Assembly (NCBI GenBank): GCA_036925085.1
Contig: JAUPFP010000012.1
Coordinates: 2,097,109-2,161,108 of the forward strand
Origin: Brachycybe producta
Lineage: Eukaryota; Arthropoda; Diplopoda; Playtdesmida; Andrognathidae
Direction of reading: 5' to 3'
Length of the DNA: 64,000 nucleotides
The notes beneath the pieces are model-generated. The model had not been told where the DNA came from. It saw only the letters and a program-made list of their open reading frames with translations, and did not search any database. Below are positions 33,723 through 44,969 of the stretch, piece after piece. A program made the position numbers and the translations under genes. The stretch's first letter is position 1. Every line of letters begins with the position of its first letter.

Positions 33723-33799
33723 TGTGAAGTGCGTGTAGGGGTCTGATGGTGGTTGAAGGAGTCGGCTCTGCAGCCAGGGGTGATATGCTTCCCAGGTGG

Positions 33800-34330
33800 A
33801 AATGATTCATCCATTCTCGAAACATCGGAACCTTTCCAGGAAACTTCGGTGAATGGTGGCATTGGCAGCAACCATCCGGGCCAGTGGTTGTCTAGTGAGG
33901 ACACTTTAGACAGCTTCCCAGAAGATGGCGGCCTTGTAGGTGGCACGGGATCTCCATACGATCATTCGAGCGATGTTGTACACTCCAGTAAACGGGACCC
34001 CCAGGAGACTGTTCATGAAGGCTTGCTGAAGGGCCCCAAGGGCCGGGGAGATGGGCTGCTCTGCGAACTGGTAGATTTCGACATACCTGTATGAGGGCAT
34101 TAGGATGGTCATGGAGAGTTGCAGATGGTATGACATCCCCACGATATAGCATCCTTCCTCCGGTATGTAGAGGCGTGAAAAACCCTCCATCAGGTCATAG
34201 TGGCCCAAGTAGTAGGTGTTTACTGACCTCGTACGTTGCTGTCAGAGTGCCCAGCAGTTATTCAGCAATCGTTCACACCGTCTTTCTTGACGAAGTGGTC
34301 GGTATAATGGCAATCTCCTGGTAGTTACTG
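33800..34330 (-). pseudogene. Third-ORF C-terminal domain fragment in remnant G4
   Basis: The minus-strand reading from about 34275 gives CERLLNNCWAL, then RSVNTYYLGHYDLMEGFSR, CYIVGMSYHLQLSMTILM, ALGALQQAFMNSLLG and YKAAIFWEA. These align one-to-one with ERLLNNRW, VGHFSLEEGF, YVVGLSRLTSVLITIVF, ALLGAFVNSVF and YRIAVLWDA of the LTR-X third ORF at 11721-13898. One in-frame stop and a stop after FWEAV break it. It lies on the same strand and immediately upstream of the RNase H fragment at 33240-33722. The function is unknown. Confidence 0.75.
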
Positions 34331-34639
34331 TTGGGATGCAAAAAGGCTGTGTCACTTATGGCAGGATTATGGGTGCCGGTGGTGGCTCCGGAATGGTTGG
34401 AGCCGTGGTGCTATGGTTGGTTTATTTTGTAAGGTCGACAGCATGCGCTGTGTCATTCGTGACTTCGGTTCCAAGTTGGCACCTCATCGTGTCATCCAGG
34501 TCCATACATATAGATGGGACAGGGATGACATCGTCCTGATTTTCCGTTGTTTCACTGCACTGTGACATCTTACTTTTCTCGTGATGATTTTTGAAGTGCT
34601 GGTTGCCAGCCCGGTGTTGTCTATATACTCATGATAACC

Positions 34640-35360
34640 CACTTCGCAGGGTTAGTGCCGCTGCTTGGATGCCCGCTCCAGCGGTTCTGGTGGAGGTTCA
34701 GGCATTCGGGTTTTTTAACCTGGTCCACTCTTTTGCTTGTTACGATGGCAGAGAGGATTTTGCGCCTTTTCTATGCAAGTTCGAAGCGAAAGCCCGAACT
34801 CAGCGCTGGACGGACGAGTCCAGGTGCAGTGTCTTTACATTTCTGCTGGACGGTCCAGCTGAGGAGTACTATGCCTTTTTGGTGAAAACTCTTCCGGACC
34901 TGACCTGGACTGAACTGAAGGACGCTATGTGTAGCAGCTTCAGTTCAAGTAATCAGGCTCGCCTCTGCTTCACTGAATTTGAAATGATGAAGCAGGGTTC
35001 CACCGAGTCTGTGCAGGCGTTTTATTGGTGGTTCTTGGAGCTGTCAGATCATGCATCTCCGGGTGAAGACGAGAGCTGTTGGCTCATTCTCTTCAAATGG
35101 CTAGCTCTTGGAGCTAAGCCAGGGCTTCATCTTCGAACGAACCGGGTGTGAAGGCCGCTGCACCATCCAAGTTGGACAAAGCAATGGCCAAGACTGGAGG
35201 TAAGAAGAAGAAGGCAAGTTCCGGTGGAGGCCAGCTGGCGGCAACTCCTCAGAGTGCAGACCGTTCGGGAGATTCACTACGGTGATTAGGTTCTTGCTTC
35301 GGGTGTGCAACCAAATGGGTCACCTGAAAAATAACTGTCCAAAGGCTACGGCTAAAATAC
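34640..35360 (+). pseudogene. G1 gag (capsid and zinc knuckle)
   Basis: The capsid part (34690-35105) reads AFGFFNLVHSFACYDG...FAPFLCKFEAKART, TFLLDGPAEEYYAFLV, LTWTELKDAMCSSF and ESVQAFYWWFLELSD, a Gypsy gag pattern shared with G3 at 47200-47600. The Lys-rich spacer near 35150-35215 follows. The nucleocapsid has the CCHC block CNQMGHLKNNC, but two extra bases relative to G3 shift the frame inside the finger (around 35303), separating its first Cys. The protein would package element RNA. Confidence 0.8.
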
Positions 35361-35879
35361 AAGTCACCAGAGTGCTTTCTGGTGAAAGCCAGAAGCTCCG
35401 GCCAATGCCTGGCTTAGCACCAGTGTGGTTGGAGGGTCTCAAGTACCTGGCCACCATCTGTGATGGCCAGTTCTACTACCGACTCATGGATGACGAAGAG
35501 AAATTTTTGTTAAACTGCCGCCGGTCACCACCGAACTGTGTGGTGAGTGACCGGTCTCCAAAAGTTGGGTATTTCCAATGCATGCTCCACATTGGAGGCC
35601 GTGGTGGCCCAGTTGGATAGCTAGTTTTCCCCCTCACCCTACATGCCTAGTGGTGAGGTGCAGAATCATACGGTCATCGAGCAGGCAAGAGGAGTTGGTG
35701 TGCCCATACCTCCTGCTGGGCCTGGGAAGTCTCTGGGTAGTGAGACTGATTCCCACACTTCTGCACATCTCGAATTACTGTCCAGGTGGATGCTAAGGTG
35801 GACGTGGCACAGAAGTTCGATGGTGGAAACCTGCGGGTTCTCATTCCTGAGCTTCTGAGCCGAGCCTATGACAAGGAAT

Positions 35880-36130
35880 AGCCAAGAGTGTGGGTGTCGA
35901 TAGGCGATCATCTCTTGGAGATGATCGTAGACACCGGGGCCGATGTGTCGGTCTTAAGCATGACAGTGGCATGAGTGATGGAGATGCCTATGGAGGAACT
36001 AGCGGTTAAATCATTCCTTCTGGGAATGGGTGGGCCCTCCATAGAGGTTGTAGGTGTTGCATATGTGGAATTTACCATCCACAAGAGAACCATCAAGGTT
36101 GCTTTCCTTTTGGTGAAAGGGGAGTGCTGC
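35880..36130 (+). pseudogene. G1 retropepsin fragment
   Basis: Contains LLEMIVDTGADVSVLSM (catalytic DTG at about 35929) and, after a frame change, LLGMGG...TIHKRTIKVAFLLVKGEC. G3 continues with a GVDHA block here that is deleted in G1. An aspartic protease of this kind cleaves the Gag-Pol polyprotein. Confidence 0.75.
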
Positions 36131-37290
36131 ACCAGAAGGCCTTAGGTGGATGTGGTGTGTTGGCATTGGCAGGAATTGCCACGGCTAACCGGTTGGGCAC
36201 GTACAATATCTGGCTTGAGAACGTGGGGAATGCACCTATTGCCCTGGAGACAGGGGAGGGTGTAGGCGCGGCTCACATTGTGGAGGCTGCCCATGTGGTA
36301 GGGCTGGAAGAGCCGTCTGAGTTGAGAGGGGGAGACCCCACTCAGGCGACGGTTCGACCAGGGGAGGACTTGTATAAGTTGAGAGGGGCATCCGGAAACG
36401 GATGCCAGGTTCTCATCAAGGCGACGGCTCCTACCCTCGAAGAATGTCTTAAAATCGGTCCCAATCTGAAGCCTGATGAGGTGAGGCAGCTTCGGGAGTT
36501 CCTGCTGGAATGCCGGGACCATTTCGCATTCGAGTATTCAGAGTTGGGTGAAACCTCTCTTGTCGAACATATGATTGATACCGGTGGGCAACCTCCGTTG
36601 CCTGAAGGATTAAATCGAACCGCTCCAGCGGCCAGAGCGATTGAGAGAGAAGAGGTGGCAAAAATGTTGGATGCAGGGGTTATCTGACCTTCACATAGTC
36701 CCTATGCGAGCCCCATCTTGTTTGTTCGCAAGAAGGATGGTGGCTTTCGTTTTTGTGTTGACTACTGGAAACTAAATTCCCAGACTAAGCTGGATCAGTA
36801 TCCGTTGCCTCGCATCGATGATGCACTCGATTCATTGGCCGGTGCGAAGTTCTTCGCGACCTTGGACCTGGCTAGTGGTTACTGGCAGGTTCGGATGGCT
36901 GAGTCAGACATTGGGAAGGCAGCATTCATTTGCTCTCAAGCTCTGTTTGAGTTCCGGAAAATGCCTTTCGGACTCTGTAATGCTCCAGCCACCATGCAGA
37001 GGGCGCTAGACCTCTTATTGGCAGGACATAAGTGGGAGACTTGTCTGGTGTACCTGGATGATATTATCGTCTTTGGGAACAATTTCGAGCAGTTTCTCGA
37101 GAGACTCTCCACTGTCATTGGACTGTTACGAGAGGCGAAGCTAAAACTCCAGCCGAAGAAATGTTTCTTTGGCTTTGACAAAGTACGTTATCTCGGCCAC
37201 GTAGTGAGTGCCAATAAAGTTTCTCCGGACCCGGATCTCGTGAAGGCAGTCCAAGAGTTTGATGTCCCGACGATGGTGACAGGCATTTGA
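36124..37290 (+). pseudogene. G1 reverse transcriptase
   Basis: The first section (36124-36687) is the protease-RT linker ending RAIEREEVAKMLDAGVI. A single in-frame TGA at 36685-36687 separates it from 36718-37290, which is in the same frame and carries the whole palm: [62 protein letters not shown] and the catalytic YLDD at 37051-37062, then KCFFGFDKVRYLGH. The downstream frame is lost near 37288. Apart from the stop the RT catalytic residues are intact. It would copy element RNA into DNA. Confidence 0.9.
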
Positions 37291-37799
37291 AGTTTTCTCG
37301 GATTGGTCGGTTACTATCAGAGGTTCCTTGGTTAAAGGCATTTTTAACCGAAGCGCCGGTACTCACTATGTACAATCCTCGTGGTGAAATAATGATACAT
37401 ACCGATTCTAGTGGGTACGGCTTGTTTGTTGTAGTCTACCAGAAGTTGCCGGAGGACAAGGTCCCCCGTGTTCTGGCCTACGCAAGCCGGCTCATGAAAA
37501 GAGTGGGAACATGGTATTCTGTCACCGAGCAAGAGTGCTTGGCGATAATGTTTGCCTTGGGTAAATTCCATTCTTACCTCTTTAACCGGGAGTTCGTGAT
37601 TGTGACGGATCAAAATGCCCTTTGCTATCTGCAGACTGCCAAGTACCTGCACGGCAGGTTGGGGCATTGGCAGATGCAACTACAAGAGTACCAGTTCAAG
37701 GTTCAGTATAAGACGGGGACACTGCATGAGAACGCTGACGCTTTGAGTCGGTATCCTGTTCGTGATGTGGTGGACCTTTCTTTAAATGAATACGTCTAG
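37287..37799 (+). pseudogene. G1 RNase H
   Basis: MIHTDSSGYGLFVVVY, RLMKRVGTWYSVTEQECLAIM and VIVTDQNAL supply the Asp-Glu-Asp set. They are followed by LQEYQFKVQYKTGTLHENADALSR, the usual connector. It ends at a TAG (37797-37799) that is in frame with the following integrase frame, so the stop is probably a mutation within one pol frame. Confidence 0.85.
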
Positions 37800-37814
37800 G
37801 CTAACTTAGGTGAG

Positions 37815-38600
37815 GTGATTTACCGAGTCCGCTTGGAGGTGGATTGGGTCAAGGAGCAGGAAGCCGATCGCTGGTGCTCCAAGGTGACGAGTGAAATCTT
37901 CCGTGACCCCATTTCGAACCTTCTGTTCATGTATGTGGTGGCAGACGACTTGTTGTATGGTATCAGGTCCATCCAAGATCGGTTAAGAACTGTACTGGTA
38001 GTTCTGAAGTCATGCAGGGCTTTCTGTCTGTGGAAGCTACATGACACTCCCGAAGCTGGTCACTTCGGGATGTTTAAGACCTACCAGAGACTGCGCTCCT
38101 GCTTCTACTGGATCGGTATGAAGCGAGACACAGCCGATTACATTAAGTCATGTTTGGTGTGTCATCAAGCGCGACATTTCACACGTAATCAGGGATTTTT
38201 ATAACCCATCGTGCCGGAGAACCCAGTTGATACCTGAGGAATGGACTTGTTGGGCCGTTTCCTGCCTCCATGGGTGGAGTCACCTATGTCTTAATCCTGG
38301 TTGACTATTTCACCTGGTACGGTGTGGCAAGGGCGGTACGAAAGGCCATGGCCACTTGTGTCATAAAATTCCTGAAGGACGAGATCCTTTCGGTGTATGG
38401 CATACCGAAAACTCTTGTCTTAGATCGTTGATCCCAGTTCTCCAGCAAAGTCCTGCTGAAGTTCCGGGAGCGCTATAACATAGCGCATCACTTCACGACG
38501 GCATACCATCTGCAAGCTAATCGTCTTACGAAGCGTACGAACAAGACCGTAATGGAAACCAATCGGCCCGTGGGCAGAAGAATCTGTCCATGAAATCCTC
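37815..38600 (+). pseudogene. G1 integrase, with catalytic Glu lost
   Basis: The N-terminal HHCC zinc domain is visible (LHDTPEAGHFG...CLVCHQARH, about 38037-38180). The core follows in broken frames: GMDLLGRFLPP (first Asp, about 38243), VLILVDYFTWYGVARAV, YGIPKTLVLDR (second Asp), then TGA where Gly is expected, and QFSSK. The third catalytic block reads LQANRLTKRTNK, where related enzymes have Glu at the Lys of TKR. So the DDE triad is broken in addition to the stops. After about 38600 the homology ends. Confidence 0.8.
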
Positions 38601-39290
38601 CATTACCATCCATATACGGAGATTGATGGTTAATGTCACTTCCCACCATAACCAGTCTTTGAATGGGATGATTCACCATGTGTCTTCCCCTAAAAAGGCA
38701 GACAATGGAAGAATCCCCATGGTAACCATGCATGAGGCGGCAATCGAGTTTTGGCCGCTACTGCAAGGTCACTAGCAATTAAGATGGTGAATTTAGTGGC
38801 TAGGCACCATATTGTTTATACAGTGGATAAACAAAGAACGCTAGCCACACACGTTCATGTAAAAACAAAAATTCACAGTCGAAGAGGCAGAAAAAGACTG
38901 AGAGAAGTGGAAATCCATGAAAAAGTAAATAACTGTAAGGGAATCTTTTTTCCTGCCTGTTGGCAGTTTTTTTATTATTTGCTAATGGTGTGTTATATGG
39001 TTAATGACCATATACACACGTGTTGGAGGTGAAAAGCCCTTTTCCGACGGGTTCTGCCCATCTGAGCACCGCGGCACTTGGAAAGACCCAAGTTAGACGG
39101 TGTTTGGACGGTGGGAGCCCGGATTAGAGGGTCTATGCCATCCAAAGGCGGTGAATCATGGTTTTGAACATGATTTACTGACTTTGGATTGTGGAAACGG
39201 TGATTCACAAGGTGAAAATCCGTGGAATTCACTTATTAATGGTGAAAAAATGGTTTTAACCTAGTGTTTATTTTGTTCTAGGTCCACCAT
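38601..39290 (+). other. G1 spacer between integrase and third-ORF region
   Basis: No domain recognised. It includes an inverted copy of CCAT-rich sequence and ends in a polypyrimidine-type 'gtgtttattttgttctag' (39265-39282), which looks like a splice acceptor just before G+C-rich, codon-like sequence. A role as acceptor for a subgenomic third-ORF message is inference. Confidence 0.4.
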
Positions 39291-40964
39291 AGCGGAAGAA
39301 GAGAGGAGGGGGTTTGGTGGGAGCCACCGGCGGTCTCCCTCCCTCAGGACACTGCATCCGGGGGACACAAGGCTGTTGGAGTTGGGGTGGAAGGGCTCCC
39401 CATCACTTGCAGGACAAGAAGCGGCTGATGCTGCCGATGAATCACATGATTCTCTGGTGGCAGAGGCCATGGAAAGTCCTCGACCTGCCCAGTGGACTCC
39501 GACCAGTGTCGGAGCCTTCTGGGGCAGGTACCTGCAGTCTCCCTCCAGGGAAATGGCTGCTACCACCGTTCTGTCAGTGGCGGCGGTAGTTCCTCTGGCT
39601 GAAGAGGCTGCAGAAGCGGGTTTGGACGGTGGGAAGGTGGCTACAGGGGTAAAACCACTAGTACTCCAGAACCAGGGTTTCCGTCTGTCCGCCACCTCCT
39701 AGACTGGTCTAGGGTGGTTGAGGACAGTGAAGATGTCTCCTTGGGAGCATCCTTAGTGATTGACACGGAGATGGAGGTAGAAACCACAGTGGATTCGGTG
39801 GTGGATACCTCGAAGCTGTGGAGGAGTCGTGAATGCTCTTCAGAGGACGCTTAGAAGTCTGACAGGAGCAGTTCAACCTCCATGGGTAAACTGTCTCATA
39901 CGGGATCCCACAGAGTACTTACTGAGACCCCGGCGAAAAAAGGCCGAGAGGGCAAAGGGTGCTAACCACCTGCCTATGCCTGACCGGCCCGGTAAGTCAT
40001 CGGGGTCAGTTAAGTCTGACACGATGCACGGTAAACCTTCAACTCACGGGAAGAAAAAAAAGGACCGTAAAAAGTCCAAGCATGAGAGGAAGGGGAGTCT
40101 GACACCCTCCAGTAGTATTCGCCAGGGAGCTGAAACTGGAGGCGTTATGGCAGAGGAGGAGGAGTCCCGGCATGCTAAGGCAGGCATGCCGGCTGGGAGT
40201 CAGCCGATCCATACCAGTCCTGTTGAGGAGGCACAGATGGATGGTAGGTCGATGTGCAACGTTTTGGTTGGCACGCCTCCATCCTCCACGAAGGTGGATG
40301 CGGTCTCGAAACTGCAGCCTCGAGTTGTGGAAAATCTCCATCGTGTGGCTTTTCCCTAACCTAGGGGTGAAGGAACCTCGATGGTAGGAGTCAGTGTTCC
40401 ACCAGGACGTGACACCGTGACCCCCAGTGTGGGTACATCCTTCTTTTCTGTCCATAGTGGCGGGGTATTCAATACCCTAAAACCAGAAACGTCAACCTCC
40501 CCTAGGCCTGAGGCTGAGGGATGGCATATTGGCACTTTGGCCCCATATTCAGATGCAGAGGTGTATCTGAATAACCCACTGGGTCTTTGGCAGGATCAGC
40601 CGGGAATGGAGGGTTGCCAATACCATGGCTACTACCATCTGGATGAGCTACTTCCAGAGCAGTGGGTAGCACACCTACGCCATACGGCATGCGCCATGTG
40701 GTGGCATGTGTTTGTGGAGGTTTTCCAGTAGTAATGGTCGTGAACCTGGTCCAACAAACGTTTGCAATACTGGATGTTATCGGACTAGATGCCGGGATAG
40801 TTCATCTATCCCAGCATGCAGCCCCAATTATCCAACATTTGCTCCAAGATATATTCCGAGCCTTGGTGGAAAGCCAAATTAGATGGACAGTTTTTGATCC
40901 TGGTTTTGGGTGGCGTAACACAAAGATGTACCTGTGGTGGGCACGTTGGTGGGCTGCGGAGTAG
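39290..40964 (+). pseudogene. G1 third-ORF region, frameshifted
   Basis: Open segments in succession: 39376-39702 (acidic, Ala/Ser/Pro-rich), 39829-40359 (Lys/Arg-rich with KKKKDRKKSKHERKG), 40381-40731 and 40662-40964. The last two carry a diverged form of the LTR-X third-ORF C-terminal domain: YLNNPLGLWQ for LLNNRWVTWQ, GYYHLDELLP for GHFSLEEGFP, and LWWARWWA for LWDAAWA, in the same order and similar spacing. As in LTR-X, a basic low-complexity section precedes this domain. The homology is by eye and weaker than for 33800-34330. The function is unknown. Confidence 0.5.
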
Positions 40965-41089
40965 ATGGGCTCCACTTTCGCACTACCGCTAGGGAAACCA
41001 TCTGGTAGCTAAGGAGGTCAGGTTTGAGGGGGCAATCCTGGCTGGCTTGAGCTACCTGTTCCTCGTTGTGGCAGCGGTCTTCACCGTCA

Positions 41090-41245
41090 TTTCCATTGAG
41101 GGAAGCACCGTGCCAACACCACCCAGGGTGTTAACTGTTGGAGGTGGCTACCCGTGCTATCCCATCCCCGTGTCGGAGCTTGGTAGTGGTAAGTTTTTGT
41201 GGTAAATTTACTGGTGTATTGTGACAGTCCAGTTGGGACGTTACA
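41090..41245 (+). repeat. LTR-Y end (3' side of G1)
   Basis: Shares 'ttgagggaagc', 'cacccagggtgttaa' and the terminal stretch 'ggtaagttt...gtgtattgtgac...gggacgttaca' with 44970-45118 and with the reverse complement of 45149-45210. Most of the LTR is missing. The following base starts G2 in the opposite orientation. Confidence 0.6.
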
Positions 41246-41960
41246 CTTGTGTGTCTTTGGCTGTAAATGGTGTTCCTCGATCCGGGATTATCCTCCTGGG
41301 CATCCCGATGAGATACACGATTGTATCTTGGAGGAAGTTCTTGGTAGTTTTGGCCGACTGGCTGTGCATAACTCTTGTGAAACAGAATCTGGTGGTGTAG
41401 TCCACTGGCAGAATGATGTGCTTGACACCACAGTGATTTTGGTAGGGGCCGATGTAATCGATCCCCCAACACTCACCTAGATCCCCAATCTGCATTTCAT
41501 GCAGGAATCCTGGTAGTCTGGACTGTGGTGTCTTGCATTTTTGGCACACTTTGCACGTGTGCACATATTCCATGGTATCTTGCTTCCATGTTGGCCAAAA
41601 TAATCATTGGCATACCTTTTCCAATGTCTTATACTGTCTGAAATGTCTGGCTTCAGGATTATCATGTAGTAGTCTCAGGACCTCAGGTACCAGATGTTTG
41701 GGCACCACCGTCACAAGCTTTGGTGTGACGCTGCCTTGGTAGACACAGAGTATCCCATCTATGATAACGTAGATGTGATGAAGCTTGGAGCTCGGATTGT
41801 TGCAAAGTTCGGTCCTGATTTGTATCACATTCGGGTCTGCACAAACCATGCTGTCATTAAGGTCATCTGGGGTAGCCTGCAGATTCCAATGTTTAGGAAC
41901 ATCCACCGAACTCCGTGAGATGCAGTCTACATCCATGTGAGTGATGCCAGCTTTGTAGAC
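41246..41960 (-). pseudogene. G2 integrase
   Basis: The zinc domain is in 41936-41604 and the next frame: LVPEVLRLLHDNPEARHFRQYKTLEKV (two His) then CKVCQKCK (two Cys) in 41573-41241. The core has WGIDYIGPYQ (first Asp) and IIPDRGTPFTAKD (second Asp). The segment with the catalytic Glu lies beyond the truncation at 41246. Frame changes occur near 41600 and 41470. Confidence 0.8.
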
Positions 41961-42480
41961 TATGGTGTAGTCATATTCCTGGAGTAGTAACTGCCAGCGG
42001 CCAAGGCATCTCTGGAATCATTGTGCAGACTTTATATAGCACAGTGCATGATTGCATTACGCAGACCAAAGGGCATTCGATTCAATTCGAATAGCCACCA
42101 GGTTTGATGAACACAGTCTTTTCCCTGTCTTCCTCAGTGACCTCAAATTGCCAGTAGCCAGAGACCATGTTGAGGGTCGCGAAGATTCTCGACCCACAGG
42201 AGCAAATCTAGAGCATCGTCGATTCGGGGTAGTGGATAATTGTCTGGTTTAGTGATGTCGTTCAGTTGCCTATAATCGATGCAGAAACGCCATTGCCCAT
42301 CCTTCTTCTTCACCAAGACTACCGGTGAAGCATAAGGGGACTTGGATGTTCGAGCCACTCCGGTGTCTAGCATTTCTTGAACTGTCTTCCGGATGATCTC
42401 TCTTTGTTCGGGGCCACTCTTTTGGAAAGGTTCCTAGACTGGGGCGTGATCCCCAGTATCCATTTGATGCTCGGTTGGGT
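41925..42480 (-). pseudogene. G2 reverse transcriptase, internally deleted
   Basis: The frame 42373-42143 reads [38 protein letters not shown], followed after a frame change by FELNRMPFGLRNA at about 42075. The YVDD block, thumb and most of RNase H are missing. The reading then resumes with LLQEYDYTIVYKAGITHMD, the tail after RNase H. A single internal deletion of about 1 kb near 42000-42060 explains this. Confidence 0.8.
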
Positions 42481-43500
42481 TGGTGCAGCCAAGTTCGAGC
42501 GTTTCCAAGACAAAAACATTTCGATAGAATCTGAAGAGATCCATCAGAATGCATCTCTGGCCAATACATAGTTTAGGCCCGAGTCGCATTGCCTCATCAA
42601 ATTTAGTGCCTGGCTCTTTTGTCAGTATCAGGTCAGCATTTGAAGTCGCTTTTACTTCAACTGTCACGAGGCAGTAGTGTACCTGGATGTGAGCTATTAC
42701 TTTGCCGGAGGCAAGGGTTAACAGCTTTATGGTGGTGTTTAGGACTTTGACCAGGAAGCTGTTGCTGTTCCAGCCTTGCATAACACCGGAAACCACACAG
42801 ACTCCCCTCAAAGTTCGTAGCTTTTCATCGGGAGCGACCACCAAAAGGTCTTGGTCCGTGGGAATTCTAGAGGCCTCTACCTCCACTAGCACTGTTCCTC
42901 GGCCAATGAGTTGTGTTAGCCCTTTGATTACCAGGTGTTCGTTTGGTTGCTGTATAGTCTTGACTTCAATGGGAGCAGTGACTGTCTCCCCAAGAGTGGT
43001 TGGTGTAATCTCTTCAAAGGCACTCTTGACATATGCCAGAATACACTGCCTGCAGAACGTTGGCTCGAAGAGGTCGTCTTCAAGTAGAATTTGTTAGTCT
43101 GCATGAACACAAGGAGCTTCAGTTTCCCACCCAGGTCTCGGCCCAAGATGGCATCCGGTGGGCCAGTGATAACCAACAAGTGGCTGGTGGTATATTGGTT
43201 GGCAATTTCTACCGTGACAGAGACTTGCCCTGTCATGGCAATAGTGGCTCCTCCAACTCCCACGATTTTGCGAGGGCGAGCTATAGGCTGGATGTTGAGT
43301 TGGAGCCATTTTGCTAGGCTATCAGTGATGACGCTCCCATGAGCTCCGGTGTCCACAAGCATGCGGACCTCTTTTCCATTAACAGTGAGAGTGATCTTCG
43401 TGCTGCCATCACTGACACTGTGTTCTCCGATTTCTTTAGGCATACAAGTATTTTTTAATTGTCTATACAGGTCTTTTAGCATTCGACAACAGCACAGCCG
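42434..43500 (-). pseudogene. G2 aspartic protease and protease-RT linker
   Basis: The 289-codon frame 43797-42928 contains CRMLKDLYRQL, then KITLTVNGKEVRMLVDTGAHGSVIT (catalytic DTG intact), GVGGATIAMTGQVSVTVEI and LLVITGPPDAILGRDLGGKL with its ILGRD flap-side signature. The frame 42892-42434 is the linker to RT (LVKVLNTTIKLL...VFVLETLELGC). The N-terminal part of the first frame (43797 to about 43500) shows no homology to gag and may be foreign. This is the best preserved retropepsin of the Gypsy cluster besides that of LTR-X. Confidence 0.8.
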
Positions 43501-43639
43501 TCCTTGTAGTGACGACCCACCACCAGGGGTTAATATGGCAACCATTTTGTTGTTGGTGTACCCCAAGTGCCAAGATCGGCCGTGTGTTTCAAACGCCACA
43601 TGTAGTGAAGAGTGGAGGTACCCAGTAGAGCCGCCTCCT

Positions 43640-44968
43640 GAAACTCCTCTACTACGGAAAAAAAAGACCGGATAAGCTGGAGGATGAGAGTTTGAGCGAC
43701 AATGACCTCGTAATGGAAGAGCTGAAAGCCAATCCAATAATGAATTATCATCGGACCTGTGAGGAGTTGGACAAGAAGTATCACAGTTTACATCCACTCT
43801 GGAATCTTGCGATGTATAAGGGGAACATGTCTGTCTTCACTTTTCTGGAGGACTACACAGGAATCGCAGGCCTCGAAGACTGGAGTAACGTCCACAAAAC
43901 CTATTTCTTGAGGAAGGCCATGGAAGGGGATGTAGTGTGTTGGCTCTCCAACCACTACCAAGAGAACAGATGGAAAGATCACGTGGGAGTTTAATCTGAG
44001 TGAATTGATCGAGTGTTTTGGACGTCGAGACTGGAGAACATGTTCCAAGTTCTCGTAATCAGTGAGAATGGCAAGAAGAAATATCTCCGAGAAGATAGCC
44101 TGCTGATTTAAACTAAAAAGGGTGGCAGTAAAGAGGGGCCTACCACCCTTTCAAGATGGAAAATGCTCTGGAAAATGACAATTCTACAACGGAACAGCGA
44201 TCGGCCAATCTCCGAACCTCGTAAAGTGATCGTTGTTCGAGGGGATACGACCTTGACCGAAGCAACTAATAACGCTATAACTAGACCAACTGCAGGAGCA
44301 CCAGGGACACCATCAAATATGGATACTCAAGGACTCCTTGAGCAGCCGGCAGAGTTAATAGTTGCTATTACTAATGAAAAATGACAGCGAAATTAAAAAA
44401 AATCTGCAAAGAAGCTGAAAAACGATACTGGTAGAAGGGGTAAAACCATCGAAAAAGGTTTCCGAATCCCATCATCTCGTCAACTCAAAAGGCTACGAAG
44501 GTTTACGCGAATAGTTTGGAGGAAGCACGAAGAGTAGTAATGTCCATGAAAAAAGGAGTTCATCAAGACAGAACTGAGGATGCGGTCCAACAGGATTCTG
44601 CCGTATGTTTATTGGGGGAAAGTGGCATGTCTCGTGAGTCCACTCAAGATGAAACTGCTAACGTTAATGCATTGAGGATCGATTCCAAATGCAGGACTAA
44701 GTATAATGCCGTTGAGTCCGGAAGAACTATCGTGCCTGCAGCGAAGAGGGCAAGAGATGATACCAGCAGGATTCCTGCAAACAGTGAGATTATTGAATCT
44801 GTCGAAGTGAGCGATTTGTTGAGGAGTAGAGCGTGTTGCCGCAAGTGTCGAAATCACTTTAGACAACTTCCTCACCTCATGTGAACTCATCGAGGTTGGC
44901 GATACCAGACCTAATGAGAGTGTGTTTAAGATAACCATTCTGGTTGATGGCACACCTGTTCAATTTTT
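43640..44968 (+). pseudogene. Gag-protease fragment of a third Gypsy lineage
   Basis: The frame at 43692-43994 reads CEELDKKYHSLHPLW, FTFLEDYTGIAGLEDWSNVHK and FLRKAMEGDVVCWLSNHY. This is collinear with FNKKYSGRHPADS...FRPFLEEFEEVAHLYSWKDH...TGCFTGAARTWLSKL of the LTR-X gag. The later frame 44516-44884 is charged and then, shifted, gives LDNFLTSCELIEVGD and SVFKITILVDGTPVQFL, the segment just before a retropepsin DTGA. It is cut there at about 44968 by LTR-Y sequence. It lies head-to-head with G2. Confidence 0.6.
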
Positions 44969-44969
44969 G

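Larger units (their letters stand above)
34640..41245 (+). mobile_element. Ty3/Gypsy retrotransposon G1 with third ORF, decayed
   Basis: Homology with G3 (47141 onward) begins at 'tcgcagggttagtg'. Order on the plus strand: gag, zinc knuckle, protease, RT, RNase H, integrase, then a Lys/Arg-rich third-ORF region, then the end of an LTR-Y (terminal GGGACGTTACA at 41245). The 5' LTR and leader are missing; the left side abuts the inverted G4 remnant. All genes have stops or frame changes. It shows that LTR-Y is the LTR family of this gag-pol lineage, and that a third ORF lies downstream of integrase. Confidence 0.75.
41246..43560 (-). mobile_element. Ty3/Gypsy remnant G2 (protease lineage related to LTR-X)
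   Basis: On the minus strand from 43560: protease, linker, RT palm N-terminal half, then after a deletion the RNase H tail, integrase zinc domain and integrase core, cut at 41246 by an LTR-Y end. Its protease is clearly closer to that of the LTR-X element at 50118 (shared ILGRDLG and VDTGA.GS(V/I)IT) than to G1/G3. G2 is therefore a candidate relative of the autonomous partner that LTR-X elements would need. Confidence 0.75.
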
